Assembly: GCA_040219575.1 (NCBI GenBank) | Contig: JAVJSD010000072.1 | Location: 1 to 44,836 of the forward strand | Length of the DNA stretch: 44,836 nucleotides | Source: JAVJSD01 sp040219575 | GTDB lineage: Bacteria > Planctomycetota > Planctomycetia > Pirellulales > Pirellulaceae | Direction: 5' to 3' | Part shown: piece by piece, positions 32,575 through 41,372 of the stretch | Numbering within the stretch: the first letter of the stretch is position 1 | Layout of the letters: each line of letters begins with the position of its first letter | The notes under the pieces: model-generated | The model's input: only the letters and a program-made list of their open reading frames with translations | Database searches by the model: none | What the model was told of the DNA's origin: nothing | Program-made: the position numbers and the translations under genes

Positions 32575-34437
32575 ATGTTCCAATCCTCTTGCCGGTTCCT
32601 AGGTTGCGCAGCCATCCTGCTGTCGGGGCTCGTCCTCCCGGTTGGGGCGGCGGATTCGGCGCCCGATGAGCCTCAGGCCCAACTGGATGCGCGGATCGCC
32701 GAACTGATCGACGGCCTGGGAGCGGACGAGTTTTCGGCCCGAGAACGCGCCCAACGGGAACTCGAGCGCCTCGGCCTGGAGGCGTTCGACGCACTCTACC
32801 AGGCCCAACGGCACCAAGATATTGAAGTGGCGATGCGGGCTCGTCATCTGGTGCAGCGGCTGCGCGTGAATTGGTCGCTGGAGACCGATCCCCAGCCTGT
32901 CAAAGTGATTCTGCGAAACTACGGCGACCAGAGCGACCCGGAGCGTCGCAATCGGATGGAGCGACTGGCCGGGCTGGATACGCCCGAGGCGATTTCGGCG
33001 CTGTGTCGACTGGTGCGTTTCGAGACTTCCGAAGTGCTTTCCAAGCGCGCCGCACTTTTGATCCTGGAGCCGCTTCCGGCCGACGACGTGGAGCAACGCA
33101 AGTCGCTGGCCGTTTCGATTCGCCGCGATGTCGGGCTGAGCCGACGCCCCGGGGCCGACTGGCTGCGCGCCTACGCCGCCACGCTCGACGAACAGGACGA
33201 TGCGATCGCGAGATGGGAGCGTCTGGTCCGTTCGGAACAGGAAGGCCTGTCGCACGCCCCGGACAATAAATTCAATCGCGACGTGGTGCGCGACCTGATG
33301 CGGTGGCATGCGGACCTGCTTCGCCATCTCGATCGCGACGCCGAGGCGATCGCCGCCATGCGCAACACGCTGGATCTTCTCGACGGCACCCGCGAGCAGT
33401 TGCTCGACGCCGTGGATTGGCTCATGCAGCGCGAGGCGTGGCAGGTGGTCGACGACGTGGCCGAGCGATACACGGCTCAATTCGAAGAAAACCCGTTGTT
33501 GCTCTACCGCCTGGCGGAATGCCGCCAGCAACAGGGTCGCATCGAGCAAGCCGACGAGACGGCGGACCGCGCGCTGGAGATCAACGCCGACGCTCCCGAC
33601 GCGCACATGGTCGTGGCCCTCTCGCTTCAAGATCGAGGCTTGTTCAAGTGGGCGCGTCGCGAGTACGAAAGAGTGCTCGAGATCGGCCCGGTCGGGTCGG
33701 TGAACGATTTGGGGGCGAGGTTCCTGCTTTCCGAAATGCTGCATGACCTCGACGACGACAAGCCCGCCGCCGAAGTCCTGCGCAAGGCCGTCGAGGCGAT
33801 GGACGCCGATCCCAACGTGATGCAGATCGTCGAGGATCGTTTTCTGCGCGAGCCGGGATCCGTTCGCTCGCGAATGCATTTCTTCGATGCGCGGCACTCC
33901 CTCAAGGCGGGCGACGCCAAGAAACATTTCGAACATCTCCGCGAGGGCATCAAGGAAGATCCCACCGACGCCGATTTGCTGATCGCCATGTACCGCGCGC
34001 CCGACGCCGAACCCGAGTGGAGGAAAATGACCCTCGACAAGATCGACGCGGCGGTGGGACACTTCCGCACCCAGATCCGAGACTATGAACAAGAGGTGGC
34101 GCAGGCTCCCAGCGAGTCGATCCGGGCCGGCGCCGCCCGGCGGCTCGCGATGACCAACAACCAACTGGCCTGGCTGGTCGCCAACACACAAGGCGATTTC
34201 GACGAGGCCGTTCGCTGCAGTCAGGCCTCGCTGGAGTTGTTTCCCGACTCGGGAGGCTATCTCGACACGCTGGGACGCTGCCACTACGCCCGAGGAGAGT
34301 TGGAAAAGGCGGTTGAGCACCAGCGCCGCGCCGTGGAGCACGAGCCGTTCTCGGGACAGATTCGGCGTCAACTGAAGATGTTTGAAGCGGCCCTGGCGGA
34401 GCAGAACGCCGCACAGAAAAAGAACGGCGCGCCATGA
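32575..34437 (+). CDS. Exported HEAT/TPR-repeat protein
   Basis: A 620-residue protein with signal peptide (MFQSSCRFLGCAAILLSGLV, cleavage near GAA-DS; a Cys at residue 10 lies inside the hydrophobic stretch, so it is not an obvious lipobox). Residues 40-150 are HEAT-like helices (GADEFSARERAQRELERLG). From about 300 come tetratricopeptide repeats (LAECRQQQGRIEQADETADR, ALEINADAPDAHMVVALSLQ, LDTLGRCHYARGELEKAVEH). GAGGATCATCC is a good ribosome binding site for the ATG at 32575, 8 codons inside the open frame. It overlaps the next gene by 4 bp (ATGA). A scaffold role is likely; no enzymatic motif was seen. Confidence 0.8.
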   Translation: MFQSSCRFLGCAAILLSGLVLPVGAADSAPDEPQAQLDARIAELIDGLGADEFSARERAQRELERLGLEAFDALYQAQRHQDIEVAMRARHLVQRLRVNWSLETDPQPVKVILRNYGDQSDPERRNRMERLAGLDTPEAISALCRLVRFETSEVLSKRAALLILEPLPADDVEQRKSLAVSIRRDVGLSRRPGADWLRAYAATLDEQDDAIARWERLVRSEQEGLSHAPDNKFNRDVVRDLMRWHADLLRHLDRDAEAIAAMRNTLDLLDGTREQLLDAVDWLMQREAWQVVDDVAERYTAQFEENPLLLYRLAECRQQQGRIEQADETADRALEINADAPDAHMVVALSLQDRGLFKWARREYERVLEIGPVGSVNDLGARFLLSEMLHDLDDDKPAAEVLRKAVEAMDADPNVMQIVEDRFLREPGSVRSRMHFFDARHSLKAGDAKKHFEHLREGIKEDPTDADLLIAMYRAPDAEPEWRKMTLDKIDAAVGHFRTQIRDYEQEVAQAPSESIRAGAARRLAMTNNQLAWLVANTQGDFDEAVRCSQASLELFPDSGGYLDTLGRCHYARGELEKAVEHQRRAVEHEPFSGQIRRQLKMFEAALAEQNAAQKKNGAP

Positions 34438-34934
34438 CGCAAGCGGATCAAGCGTCGTCTTCGGCGCCGCTGACCCCCGAGTCTCCGGCGTCGGCTTCCG
34501 CACAAAGGTTTCGCGGTGAAACGACTTTCCACGCCACGCTGCTGATCGTGTCGACCGTCGTCGTCTTGCTGTCCGTCTTCCTGTCCACCAGCGGCGAACA
34601 GCAAGTTCTTCTGCCGCTCGTCAACCTGCCGACTCCCGGACTGTGCGTCTCCAAGAACCTGCTGGGCTTGGACTGTCCCGGTTGTGGGATGACGCGTTGC
34701 TTTATCAGCGTCGCTCATGGCGACTTCGCGGCGGCCTGGCGATTCAACCCCGCCGGCATCCTGCTGTTCGGCGTCCTGGTGAGTCAAATTCCGATTCGCA
34801 TCGTGCAGTTGCTTCGACTGCGAGCGGGACGACCACCCTTCTCACTGCACAAACTGCAGTGGGTGCTATGGGTGGTGGTGGTCGTGATGTTCGCGCAGTG
34901 GAGCGTCAAGCTGGCGACGCAATTCTTCCTGTAA
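34434..34934 (+). CDS. DUF2752 membrane protein
   Basis: A 166-residue protein with a disordered Ser/Ala/Pro N-terminus and three hydrophobic segments: TLLIVSTVVVLLSVFL, ILLFGVLVSQIPIRIVQLLR and WVLWVVVVVMFAQW. The family signature GLDCPGCGMTRCF lies between the first and second. Function of DUF2752 is not known. The start codon overlaps the stop of the TPR gene, so the two are translationally coupled and probably work together in or across the membrane. Confidence 0.85.
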   Translation: MTQADQASSSAPLTPESPASASAQRFRGETTFHATLLIVSTVVVLLSVFLSTSGEQQVLLPLVNLPTPGLCVSKNLLGLDCPGCGMTRCFISVAHGDFAAAWRFNPAGILLFGVLVSQIPIRIVQLLRLRAGRPPFSLHKLQWVLWVVVVVMFAQWSVKLATQFFL

Positions 34935-34973
34935 TGGATGCCATGCACCGGTTCTCGCATCGCCGCGGCCCCG

Positions 34974-35543
34974 TCACTTCTGCGCCCGAGGCGGAGCCGG
35001 CTTCTTGCCGTCCGGCGGCGACCGGAGAAAGAACGACAGGATCATCGTTCCCAATCCCAACACCGAGACGCCGACGGATATCATGGCGAAAATGAATAGA
35101 TTCTGGGCGTAGCGGCGGTTCTTCTCATGCTGCGGGATCTCCAATCGCTGGAGCCGCAAATCTCGCACCTGCTGCCAGATGCCCCATACCTCCAACGGCG
35201 TCATCTGGTCGATCTTCACTTCCTCGGTGGCACGCAGTCGGTCGTCGGGCCGCGAAGTATCGACCAGCGAGCGGAGGTAGAGAAGATACGTGGCGACCCC
35301 TAGCGCGACGACCAAGACCGGCAATCCCGTCGCGAAGAGAATACCCTGGCGTCGGCTCCATTGGGGTTCGGCGCTGCCGAGCGACGAGGAGCCCGCCACC
35401 GTCGGCAGACCACGAATGCCGCGCATCGTCGGCACCTCGACCTCCGCGTGGCACTCGCCGCAGGAGATTGTTTGGCCGGCTTGGCCGACGTCGATCGTCA
35501 AATCGGCGTCGCACTTGGGGCAGGGCAACAGGTGCTTCGTCAT
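34974..35543 (-). CDS. Zinc-ribbon membrane protein
   Basis: A 189-residue protein starting MTKHLLPCPKCDADLTIDVG, with a second pair ISCGEC, making a C4 zinc ribbon typical of planctomycete membrane proteins. A membrane helix (GILFATGLPVLVVALGVATY) and a second near the C-terminus (LFIFAMISVGVSVLGLGTMI) bracket a helical middle with QQVRDLRLQRLEIPQHEKNR. The open frame reaches 35660, but the ribbon starts at the ATG at 35543. Convergent with DUF2752. Function unknown. Confidence 0.7.
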   Translation of the reverse strand: MTKHLLPCPKCDADLTIDVGQAGQTISCGECHAEVEVPTMRGIRGLPTVAGSSSLGSAEPQWSRRQGILFATGLPVLVVALGVATYLLYLRSLVDTSRPDDRLRATEEVKIDQMTPLEVWGIWQQVRDLRLQRLEIPQHEKNRRYAQNLFIFAMISVGVSVLGLGTMILSFFLRSPPDGKKPAPPRAQK

Positions 35544-35685
35544 GGAAATCGCGACGGGTGGAGCTTCAACGGAAATAGCGGCGGTTCGCCCCTTTGTACG
35601 GGCAAAACGGCTGCTTTGTTTTGAGCGGTCATCATGAAGCGGTCTTTCGCCAGGCGACAAACCGGAGTGGCGCGGGTGTTGGCGG

Positions 35686-36480
35686 CTAGTCGGGAGCGGC
35701 GGACCCCCGCGCAGCCCACCACGGCAGACTAATGCCGCCGTCGATCAATAGCGAGGCGCCCGTCATGTAGTCGTGACGTGGATCGCAGAGGAACAGAATG
35801 CCCTCGGCCATCTCCTCGGGAGTGCCCAACCGCCCCAGGGGGATCTTCTGTCCGCCTCGTTCGAGCGTGTCCTCGCTGGCGAACTTGCGTTCGCCGGGCG
35901 TATCCGTCCAGCCGGGTTGGATGACATTCACGCGAATTCGATGTTCGGCCAATTCGATGGCCGCCGTCTTGGCCATGTGCTCGACGGCCGCCTTCGACAT
36001 GTTGTACGCCATCGCCCGAGGAGCAGGAATGAAGGCGTGCGGCGAGCTGACAATCGTGACGACGCCCCCCTCCGCTTGCTGAATCATCTGCCGGGCAGCC
36101 GCATGGAGGAGGTGAAAAGCCCCCCACATGGTGACATCGACCGTTCGGCGGAAGCCTCTCATGTCGGCCTCGTAAAACAACTCGCGATCGCTGTAGGCAG
36201 CGTTGCTGACGGCGATGTCGAGGCGTCCGAAGGCTTTGACCGCTTGGGCCACGAGGGATTCAACCGCGCTTTGTTCGGCGACATCCGCTTGAACGCCAAT
36301 TGCCCGCCCACCCGACTGGATGATCGCCTCCACCACCTCTTGCGCAGCCGCTTCGCTTGAACGATAGTTGACGACGACCGCCGCGCCACAGCGCGCCAGG
36401 GCGATCGCGGTCGCGCGTCCAATGCCGAGACTGGCGCCGGTCACCACGGCGACGCGACCGGTGAGATCTGTTTCCGCCAC
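35686..36480 (-). CDS. Short-chain dehydrogenase/reductase (classical SDR)
   Basis: A 264-residue NAD(P)-dependent oxidoreductase of the glucose-1-dehydrogenase/FabG type. Cofactor loop TGASLGIG is at residues 14-21, NAA at 93-95, catalytic Ser145, Tyr159 and Lys163 (YNMSK), and the C-terminal GASLLIDGG. Arg40 after the second strand (VVVNYRSSE) suggests NADPH preference. The substrate cannot be predicted. It stands alone, with 142 bp to the next gene on one side and a long gap on the other. Confidence 0.9.
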   Translation of the reverse strand: MAETDLTGRVAVVTGASLGIGRATAIALARCGAAVVVNYRSSEAAAQEVVEAIIQSGGRAIGVQADVAEQSAVESLVAQAVKAFGRLDIAVSNAAYSDRELFYEADMRGFRRTVDVTMWGAFHLLHAAARQMIQQAEGGVVTIVSSPHAFIPAPRAMAYNMSKAAVEHMAKTAAIELAEHRIRVNVIQPGWTDTPGERKFASEDTLERGGQKIPLGRLGTPEEMAEGILFLCDPRHDYMTGASLLIDGGISLPWWAARGSAAPD

Positions 36481-37265
36481 GCGTTGGCCTCGAAGGGGGG
36501 GCGAGTCGTGGTATGGGGATCCGCAGCGCCGCGGTGGGCGAAGGGGACCTCATGCTATCGCCCACAGCATGCATCAGCAACACACCCACTGGCGGATTGT
36601 CCTCCGCACAACAGGCAAGAAATAGGGCGATTTTGCGCCTAGACCGTGAGCTCGCGCTAGTTAAAATTAGAACAACTGCGGCTTCAAGCCAGGAAAGCAA
36701 ACGCACACCTTAATGAAGGCATGTGCCGCAGCAGCGCCTAACCTGCAATGGCGACACGAAGAGGGATCGTACGGGGGTGCGGAAGTCCTGCCTTTGCGAT
36801 TGGATCGATGGAACGCCTGAATTCATCGACATCGAGAATCGCCAGAAACGTTTGCAACCAATCGTGTCCATTGCCATCGGCCAACTCCACGACTCCTTAC
36901 GCGCCGCAGTCCGCCTGCATGGCGGCCGAGCAAGAAGAGCGGCTGAGCAAGAAGAATGGAGAGACTGGGTTGTTTAGGTAGTTTAATCAAGGCTGTTTAG
37001 CGCCTGGATCGATCGTCTAATTGGAATCCCTTTCCAATTGATCGACGATGGATGACAGGTGAAGAATTGGTGGTAGAATTGTTGGGTTTACGGTTCTCAA
37101 CAAGCACCACCCCTAACGTGCACATTCGACGGACAAGCCAAGCCATTTAGGTCTCGCGCGCGGCCAGGAGACAAGGCGTCGCCGGCGCAGTTCCCACCTC
37201 GCTGCTTTGTCGGTCGTTTACATCCCGCTTTCTCACCAAGGCTGACCGAGTGTAGGAGTACTGAG
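36481..37265. other. Long leader region upstream of the sigma factor gene
   Basis: 785 bp without a convincing gene: the open frames are short and not protein-like. The part nearest the sigma gene has a candidate promoter (37052-37079) and thus a leader of about 180 bases. The middle section (36600-36700) is AT-richer than the surroundings. No tRNA or riboswitch fold was recognised. Confidence 0.45.
37052..37079 (+). promoter_or_regulatory. Candidate sigma70-type promoter of the principal sigma gene
   Basis: ATGACA (37052-37057) matches the -35 consensus at 5 of 6 positions, and TAGAAT (37074-37079) matches the -10 at 5 of 6, with a 16-base spacer. Transcription would start near 37086, about 180 bases before the start codon. 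Confidence 0.5.
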
Positions 37266-38828
37266 TTGTACGACACACTACTCGACGAATTTGAAGACGA
37301 CGCCACGACCCCCGAAGAAGAGGAGAACTTCACCAGCACCTCGAACACCGAGGTAGCTGAAGACGACGAAGAGCTCGACGAGTCCGACGACAACAGTACG
37401 GACGCGAAAGCAAAGAGCGACGAAGAAGATGAGCTCGTTGCGATTGACGAGACCGAGTCCTGGTCGGACGATCCGGTTCGCATGTACCTCACGCAAATGG
37501 GCGAGATTCCCCTGTTGACCCGTCAACAGGAAATCGCGCTGGCCAAAAAGATCGAGGTGACACGCCGCCGGTTCCGTTGCCGCCTGCTCGAATGCGACTA
37601 CGTGATTCAGGCCGCTTACAAGGTCCTGCGCCGCGTTCATGAAGGGGAATTGCCCTTTGATCGCACGGTTCAGGTCTCCGTGACCGACCAACTCGAGAAA
37701 GAGCAAATTCTCGGACGTCTGCCGCACAACTTGCGGACGTTGGACGTTCTCTTGAAGCGCAATCGTCGGGACTATCGCATCGCCCTGAGCAAGTCTCAGA
37801 GCAAGTCGCGACGTCGCATGGCGTGGAGCCGTTTGGCTCGACGTCGGCGACGCGCCGTGCGATTGGTCGAGGAACTCGGCCTGCGGACGCAGCGCATCGA
37901 ACCGATGATTCGCGCGATTGAGGAGTTCAGCTCGCGGGTCGACGAGTTGCGCGACAAGATCGCCGCCCACAAAAAGGGGCGTGGAGTTCCGGCCGAGCGC
38001 AAGCCCTGGCTGTCGGAATACCGCAGCATCTTGATGGCCACTCAGGAAACGCCCACGAGCCTTCGCAATCGGGTGATGTTCTTGAAGCGCGTGTATTCGG
38101 AATACCAGCAAGCCAAGCGCGAACTGTCGGAAGGCAATTTGCGTCTGGTGGTGTCGATCGCCAAGAAGTACCGCAACCGTGGTTTGAGCTTCCTGGACCT
38201 CATCCAGGAAGGCAACGCCGGTTTGATGCGGGCGGTGGACAAGTTCGAGTACCGGCGCGGCTTCAAGTTCTGCACTTACGCCACGTGGTGGATTCGGCAG
38301 GCGATCACTCGCGCCGTCGCCGATCAAAGCCGCACGATTCGCATCCCGGTGCACATGGTGGAAACCATGTCCCGCGTCCGCAATGTCTCGCGGCAACTGC
38401 TGCAGGAGTTGGGACGCGAGCCGACGATCGAAGAGACGGCGCGTCGCGCTCGCACGACCGTCGAAGAAGCCCGCCGCGTACTCGCCATGAGCCGCTACCC
38501 GATCAGTCTCGATCGACCCGTCGGCAATAGCGAGGACAGCCATTTCGGCGATCTGCTTCCCGACGGCGCGGCCGAAAGCCCCGCCACGGGGGCTTCGCAA
38601 GAAATGCTGCGAGGCCGGATCGACAAGGTTCTCAAGACGCTCAGCTATCGCGAACGTGAGATTATCAAGCTTCGCTATGGACTGGGCGACGGATATAGCT
38701 ACACGCTGGAGGAAGTGGGCCATATCTTTAAAGTGACCCGCGAACGCATCCGTCAGATTGAGGCCAAAGCGGTGCGAAAGCTTCAACAACCCAGCCGCAG
38801 TCAAGAACTCGTCGGCTTCCTGGACTAG
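37266..38828 (+). CDS. rpoD: Principal RNA polymerase sigma factor (RpoD/SigA)
   Basis: A 520-residue sigma70-family factor. An acidic N-terminus (1-65) precedes region 1.2 (DDPVRMYLTQMGEIPLLTRQ, about 75). A basic non-conserved segment (about 105-285) follows. Region 2 starts at ~288 (EGNLRLVVSIAKKYRNRGLS, then FKFCTYATWWIRQAI), region 3 has IRIPVHMVETMSRV, and region 4 has a HTH at ~480 (LEEVGHIFKVTRERIRQIE). A Cys replaces the usual Ser in F-x-TYATWW. The TTG at 37266 has AGGAG seven bases upstream. Complete core regions and length argue for the housekeeping factor, though planctomycetes may have paralogues. Confidence 0.88.
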   Translation: MYDTLLDEFEDDATTPEEEENFTSTSNTEVAEDDEELDESDDNSTDAKAKSDEEDELVAIDETESWSDDPVRMYLTQMGEIPLLTRQQEIALAKKIEVTRRRFRCRLLECDYVIQAAYKVLRRVHEGELPFDRTVQVSVTDQLEKEQILGRLPHNLRTLDVLLKRNRRDYRIALSKSQSKSRRRMAWSRLARRRRRAVRLVEELGLRTQRIEPMIRAIEEFSSRVDELRDKIAAHKKGRGVPAERKPWLSEYRSILMATQETPTSLRNRVMFLKRVYSEYQQAKRELSEGNLRLVVSIAKKYRNRGLSFLDLIQEGNAGLMRAVDKFEYRRGFKFCTYATWWIRQAITRAVADQSRTIRIPVHMVETMSRVRNVSRQLLQELGREPTIEETARRARTTVEEARRVLAMSRYPISLDRPVGNSEDSHFGDLLPDGAAESPATGASQEMLRGRIDKVLKTLSYREREIIKLRYGLGDGYSYTLEEVGHIFKVTRERIRQIEAKAVRKLQQPSRSQELVGFLD

Positions 38829-38854
38829 CTGATTCGACGGTTTGACACCGAAGC

Positions 38855-38888
38855 AAAAAAACCCCTGGCGAACGCCAGGGGTTTTTTT
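38855..38888. terminator. Bidirectional intrinsic terminator
   Basis: acccctggc-gaac-gccaggggt is a perfect 9-bp stem flanked by seven A's on the left and seven T's on the right. It can end transcription of the sigma gene on the plus strand and of the convergent protease gene on the minus strand. Confidence 0.92.
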
Positions 38889-38935
38889 CGTGGTGTTTCG
38901 CGGCGTATCGACTTCTTGCAATCCGCTCGCCGGCG

Positions 38936-40075
38936 CTAACGGTCGACTTTTCGCTCGCCGACTTGCACTTGAAGGGTTAGCGGCTTTCCATCTCGAAAGA
39001 TCAGCACGTCGACCGCCTTGCCCACCGGCGTCATGCTGACGCGATTCACGAGGTGGTTGTCGTCGTCAATATAATCGCCGTCGAAGCGGACGATGACGTC
39101 TCCCACCTGCAGCTTGGCGGCTTCCGCGGGCGAATCCTCCGTGACGCCGGAGACGCGGGCTCCGATGGGCCTCGGCAGCCCGACTTTCGCCGCGGCTTCC
39201 GGGCCGAAGCGCGAATCAAGCTGAACGCCCAGAAAGGCGCGCGCCACTCGTCCCGTCTCGATGAGCTGTCGCGCCACATGGATGGCCATATTGATGGGAA
39301 TCGTAAAGCCAATGCCTTCGCTGCCGCCGGAACTGCTGGCGATGGCAGTGTTGATTCCCACGACCTCGCCGCGCAGATTCATCAGCGGTCCACCGCTGTT
39401 GCCCGGATTGATCGCGGCGTCGGTCTGCATGAAGTCCTGATAGGTCACGTCGCCTTCGCCCAACTCCAGGTCGCGGCGCCCCTTGGCGCTGATGATGCCG
39501 TAGGTCACGGAATGGCTCAGGCCGAAGGGACTTCCCACAGCCAGGACAAAGTCGCCGATCTCCATCTGCTTGCTGTCGCCGATACGCGCCGGCACCAAAT
39601 CGTCGGCCGTCACCACCATCACCGCCACATCGGTCTCGGCATCCTCCCACACGCGCGCCGGATTGATCACGCGACCGTCGGCGAGCTTGATCTTGATGCG
39701 GCGGAGAGAGGCGTTTGTGATGACGTGCCGATTCGTCAAGACGTACTTTTTGTCGCCCAACTCGATGATGACGCCCGAGCCCGCCTCCTCGACCGAACGG
39801 CGGCGGAATTCCGACGATTCCGCCTTTTCGGCGTCGATGTGAACCACCGTGGGCGTTACTAGCCGCACCACCCGCTTGAGGATGTTGTGCCGCTCGAGGG
39901 CGGCGACCTCGTCCGCCAACTCCTGGTAAAGCTTCGCCCGAGCCTCTGGCGTGGGGGGTTGTTCCGGCCAGGTCTGCCCCCAGGATGACTGCCCCACCGA
40001 GGAAAAGCAGGCGGCGAGCGCCGTCAGCAAGGCGAGCGCGAAGCGGCGTCGTAGGGTGGCGGCGAAACGGGGCAT
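38936..40075 (-). CDS. HtrA/DegP-family serine protease with one PDZ domain
   Basis: A 379-residue protein with signal peptide (MPRFAATLRRRFALALLTAL). The trypsin-like domain has triad His117 (TNRHVIT), Asp149 (ETDVAVM) and Ser227 (NPGNSGGP). A single PDZ domain lies at about 290-375 (FLGVQLDSRF, LQVGDVIVRFDGDYI). A helical segment (about 42-70) precedes the protease domain. GAGGAGG seven bases before the ATG supports the start. It is probably a periplasmic quality-control or signalling protease. A single PDZ domain makes it more DegS-like in layout, but there is no clear membrane anchor after the signal sequence. Confidence 0.9.
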   Translation of the reverse strand: MPRFAATLRRRFALALLTALAACFSSVGQSSWGQTWPEQPPTPEARAKLYQELADEVAALERHNILKRVVRLVTPTVVHIDAEKAESSEFRRRSVEEAGSGVIIELGDKKYVLTNRHVITNASLRRIKIKLADGRVINPARVWEDAETDVAVMVVTADDLVPARIGDSKQMEIGDFVLAVGSPFGLSHSVTYGIISAKGRRDLELGEGDVTYQDFMQTDAAINPGNSGGPLMNLRGEVVGINTAIASSSGGSEGIGFTIPINMAIHVARQLIETGRVARAFLGVQLDSRFGPEAAAKVGLPRPIGARVSGVTEDSPAEAAKLQVGDVIVRFDGDYIDDDNHLVNRVSMTPVGKAVDVLIFRDGKPLTLQVQVGERKVDR

Positions 40076-40250
40076 GGATAACCTCCTCGAAGACGTTCTC
40101 GTTGGCGCACTGCTGGAGCGACCGCCCCTCCCCCATTCTAGGTCAGCGAGTCACGATTACCACACGAATGCAGCAACCGGTCTCCCCGCCGGCCGGACAA
40201 GCGCGGCCCAAGCCGAAAACTCTGCGTGCGTGCGTCTGCCGCCACCGCGC

Positions 40251-40282
40251 AAGAAAACAGGCCGGCGGATGAAGCCGGCCTG
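40251..40282 (-). terminator. Intrinsic terminator of the DksA/TraR gene
   Basis: On the minus strand CAGGCCGGC-TTCATCC-GCCGGCCTG is a perfect 9-bp stem followed by TTTTCTT, about 20 bp after the stop codon. Confidence 0.9.
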
Positions 40283-40302
40283 AAGATTCACGGGATGGTC
40301 CG

Positions 40303-40752
40303 TCAAGAGACGTCGATTTCGATGTCGCTGAGTTTCAGGTCGCTGTCGAGCGCTCCGCTGTCGATCAGCTTTCCCCAATCGGCCGTGCTGCCGGCGGCGT
40401 CCCCGTTCTTTTCGGCCTCCCGCTGGCACTGGATGCAGAGGGTGGCGTAGGGCAAGGCCTGGAGCCGCGCCAGGGGAATATTGGTGCTGCACGACTCGCA
40501 CTTGCCGTACTGCCCCTCGCGGAGGCGTTCCAGGGCGTTCTCGATGTGCGACAGTTCACGGCTCTCCACCTCGGCGAGTTGCGAACTGATCTCGTCCTGG
40601 GCGGAATCGAGCGCCGCATCAACCACGTCGCCCGATGTCTGCTGACGTAGCTCTTTGAGGGAGCTGAGATCCCCCGCCAGCGCCTTGCGCAGCGCGTCGC
40701 GACGCTTGATGAGTACTTGGTGCAAAGTCAGGATCGCGTCTTTACGTCCCAT
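40303..40752 (-). CDS. DksA/TraR-family zinc-finger protein
   Basis: A 149-residue protein: a coiled-coil N-terminal half (RRDALRKALAGDLSSLKELR ... SRELSHIENALERLREGQYG), then a C4 zinc finger, Cys85/Cys88 (CESC) and Cys106/Cys109 (CIQC), in the typical 17-residue spacing. The terminal segment is acidic. Family members bind the RNA polymerase secondary channel and modulate initiation, often with ppGpp. The canonical DxxDxA tip is only partly preserved (DVVDAA). AGGAAG before the ATG at 40752 is a good ribosome binding site; the upstream open frame to 40905 is not family-like. Confidence 0.88.
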   Translation of the reverse strand: MGRKDAILTLHQVLIKRRDALRKALAGDLSSLKELRQQTSGDVVDAALDSAQDEISSQLAEVESRELSHIENALERLREGQYGKCESCSTNIPLARLQALPYATLCIQCQREAEKNGDAAGSTADWGKLIDSGALDSDLKLSDIEIDVS

Positions 40753-41372
40753 GATGATCTTCCTCAAATTCGCAGTTGGAACCGGCGCAACGTGGAAGCC
40801 CGCCCGATTCTGGTTCGCGGCCCCTCGCATTTCAGGCGAGGACGAACGCTTCGATCGCCCACACAAAATGGCGAACGCGGCGTCCAACCTTTCATCCGCA
40901 ACCACAATATAGTACGCGTGTCGGCTATGGGACGGCGGACGGTTTTTTCCCCATCCCCGGTCCCCAGGGCTTGCTGGCGCTATGGCGTAAGTTGTTCAAA
41001 GGGAAGTTGTTACGCGACGCCTAGGCTTCGCGGCACAAAGCGACCTCGGCGTCCGAATTCATCGCACGGACACTTGCGGCATGTCACCGGCGTGGGAGCC
41101 GGGCCTACGAACCGCATAATCGCCAAGGGTTGCTTTTTTTCTCGCATTCCGTTGATCGGCAGAATTGGCCGCTTGCATCAGTCCATCTCTGCACTTTTTG
41201 GCCGCGACGGCTGGGTGCGGCGGTGCGACCGGATCGCCCGAGTGTCTTTGACCGGCCTCGACGCGTGAGCTAAATCCCCTAGGGGCAGTTATGTACGACA
41301 ACTCGATGGGCCTTCGGAGCGGCATCGTCAAAGCCGCTCACGCCGAGGCGCCACGCAACGCGCTGAAATTCC
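40753..41372. other. Intergenic region between the DksA/TraR gene and the FHA gene
   Basis: 620 bp between divergent genes. Several overlapping open frames exist, but none is convincing; the most protein-like end is FFPIPGPQGLLALWRKLFKG (stop at 41024). A small 10-bp palindrome CCCCTAGGGG lies at 41277-41286. Promoters for both genes should be here, but none is clear. Confidence 0.35.

Noticed and set aside
36723..36981. Two short plus-strand open frames before the sigma gene
   Set aside because: Overlapping frames of similar length with no ribosome binding site or protein-like pattern.
37278..38921. 547-codon minus-strand frame opposite the sigma factor
   Set aside because: Shadow frame; the plus strand encodes all conserved sigma regions.
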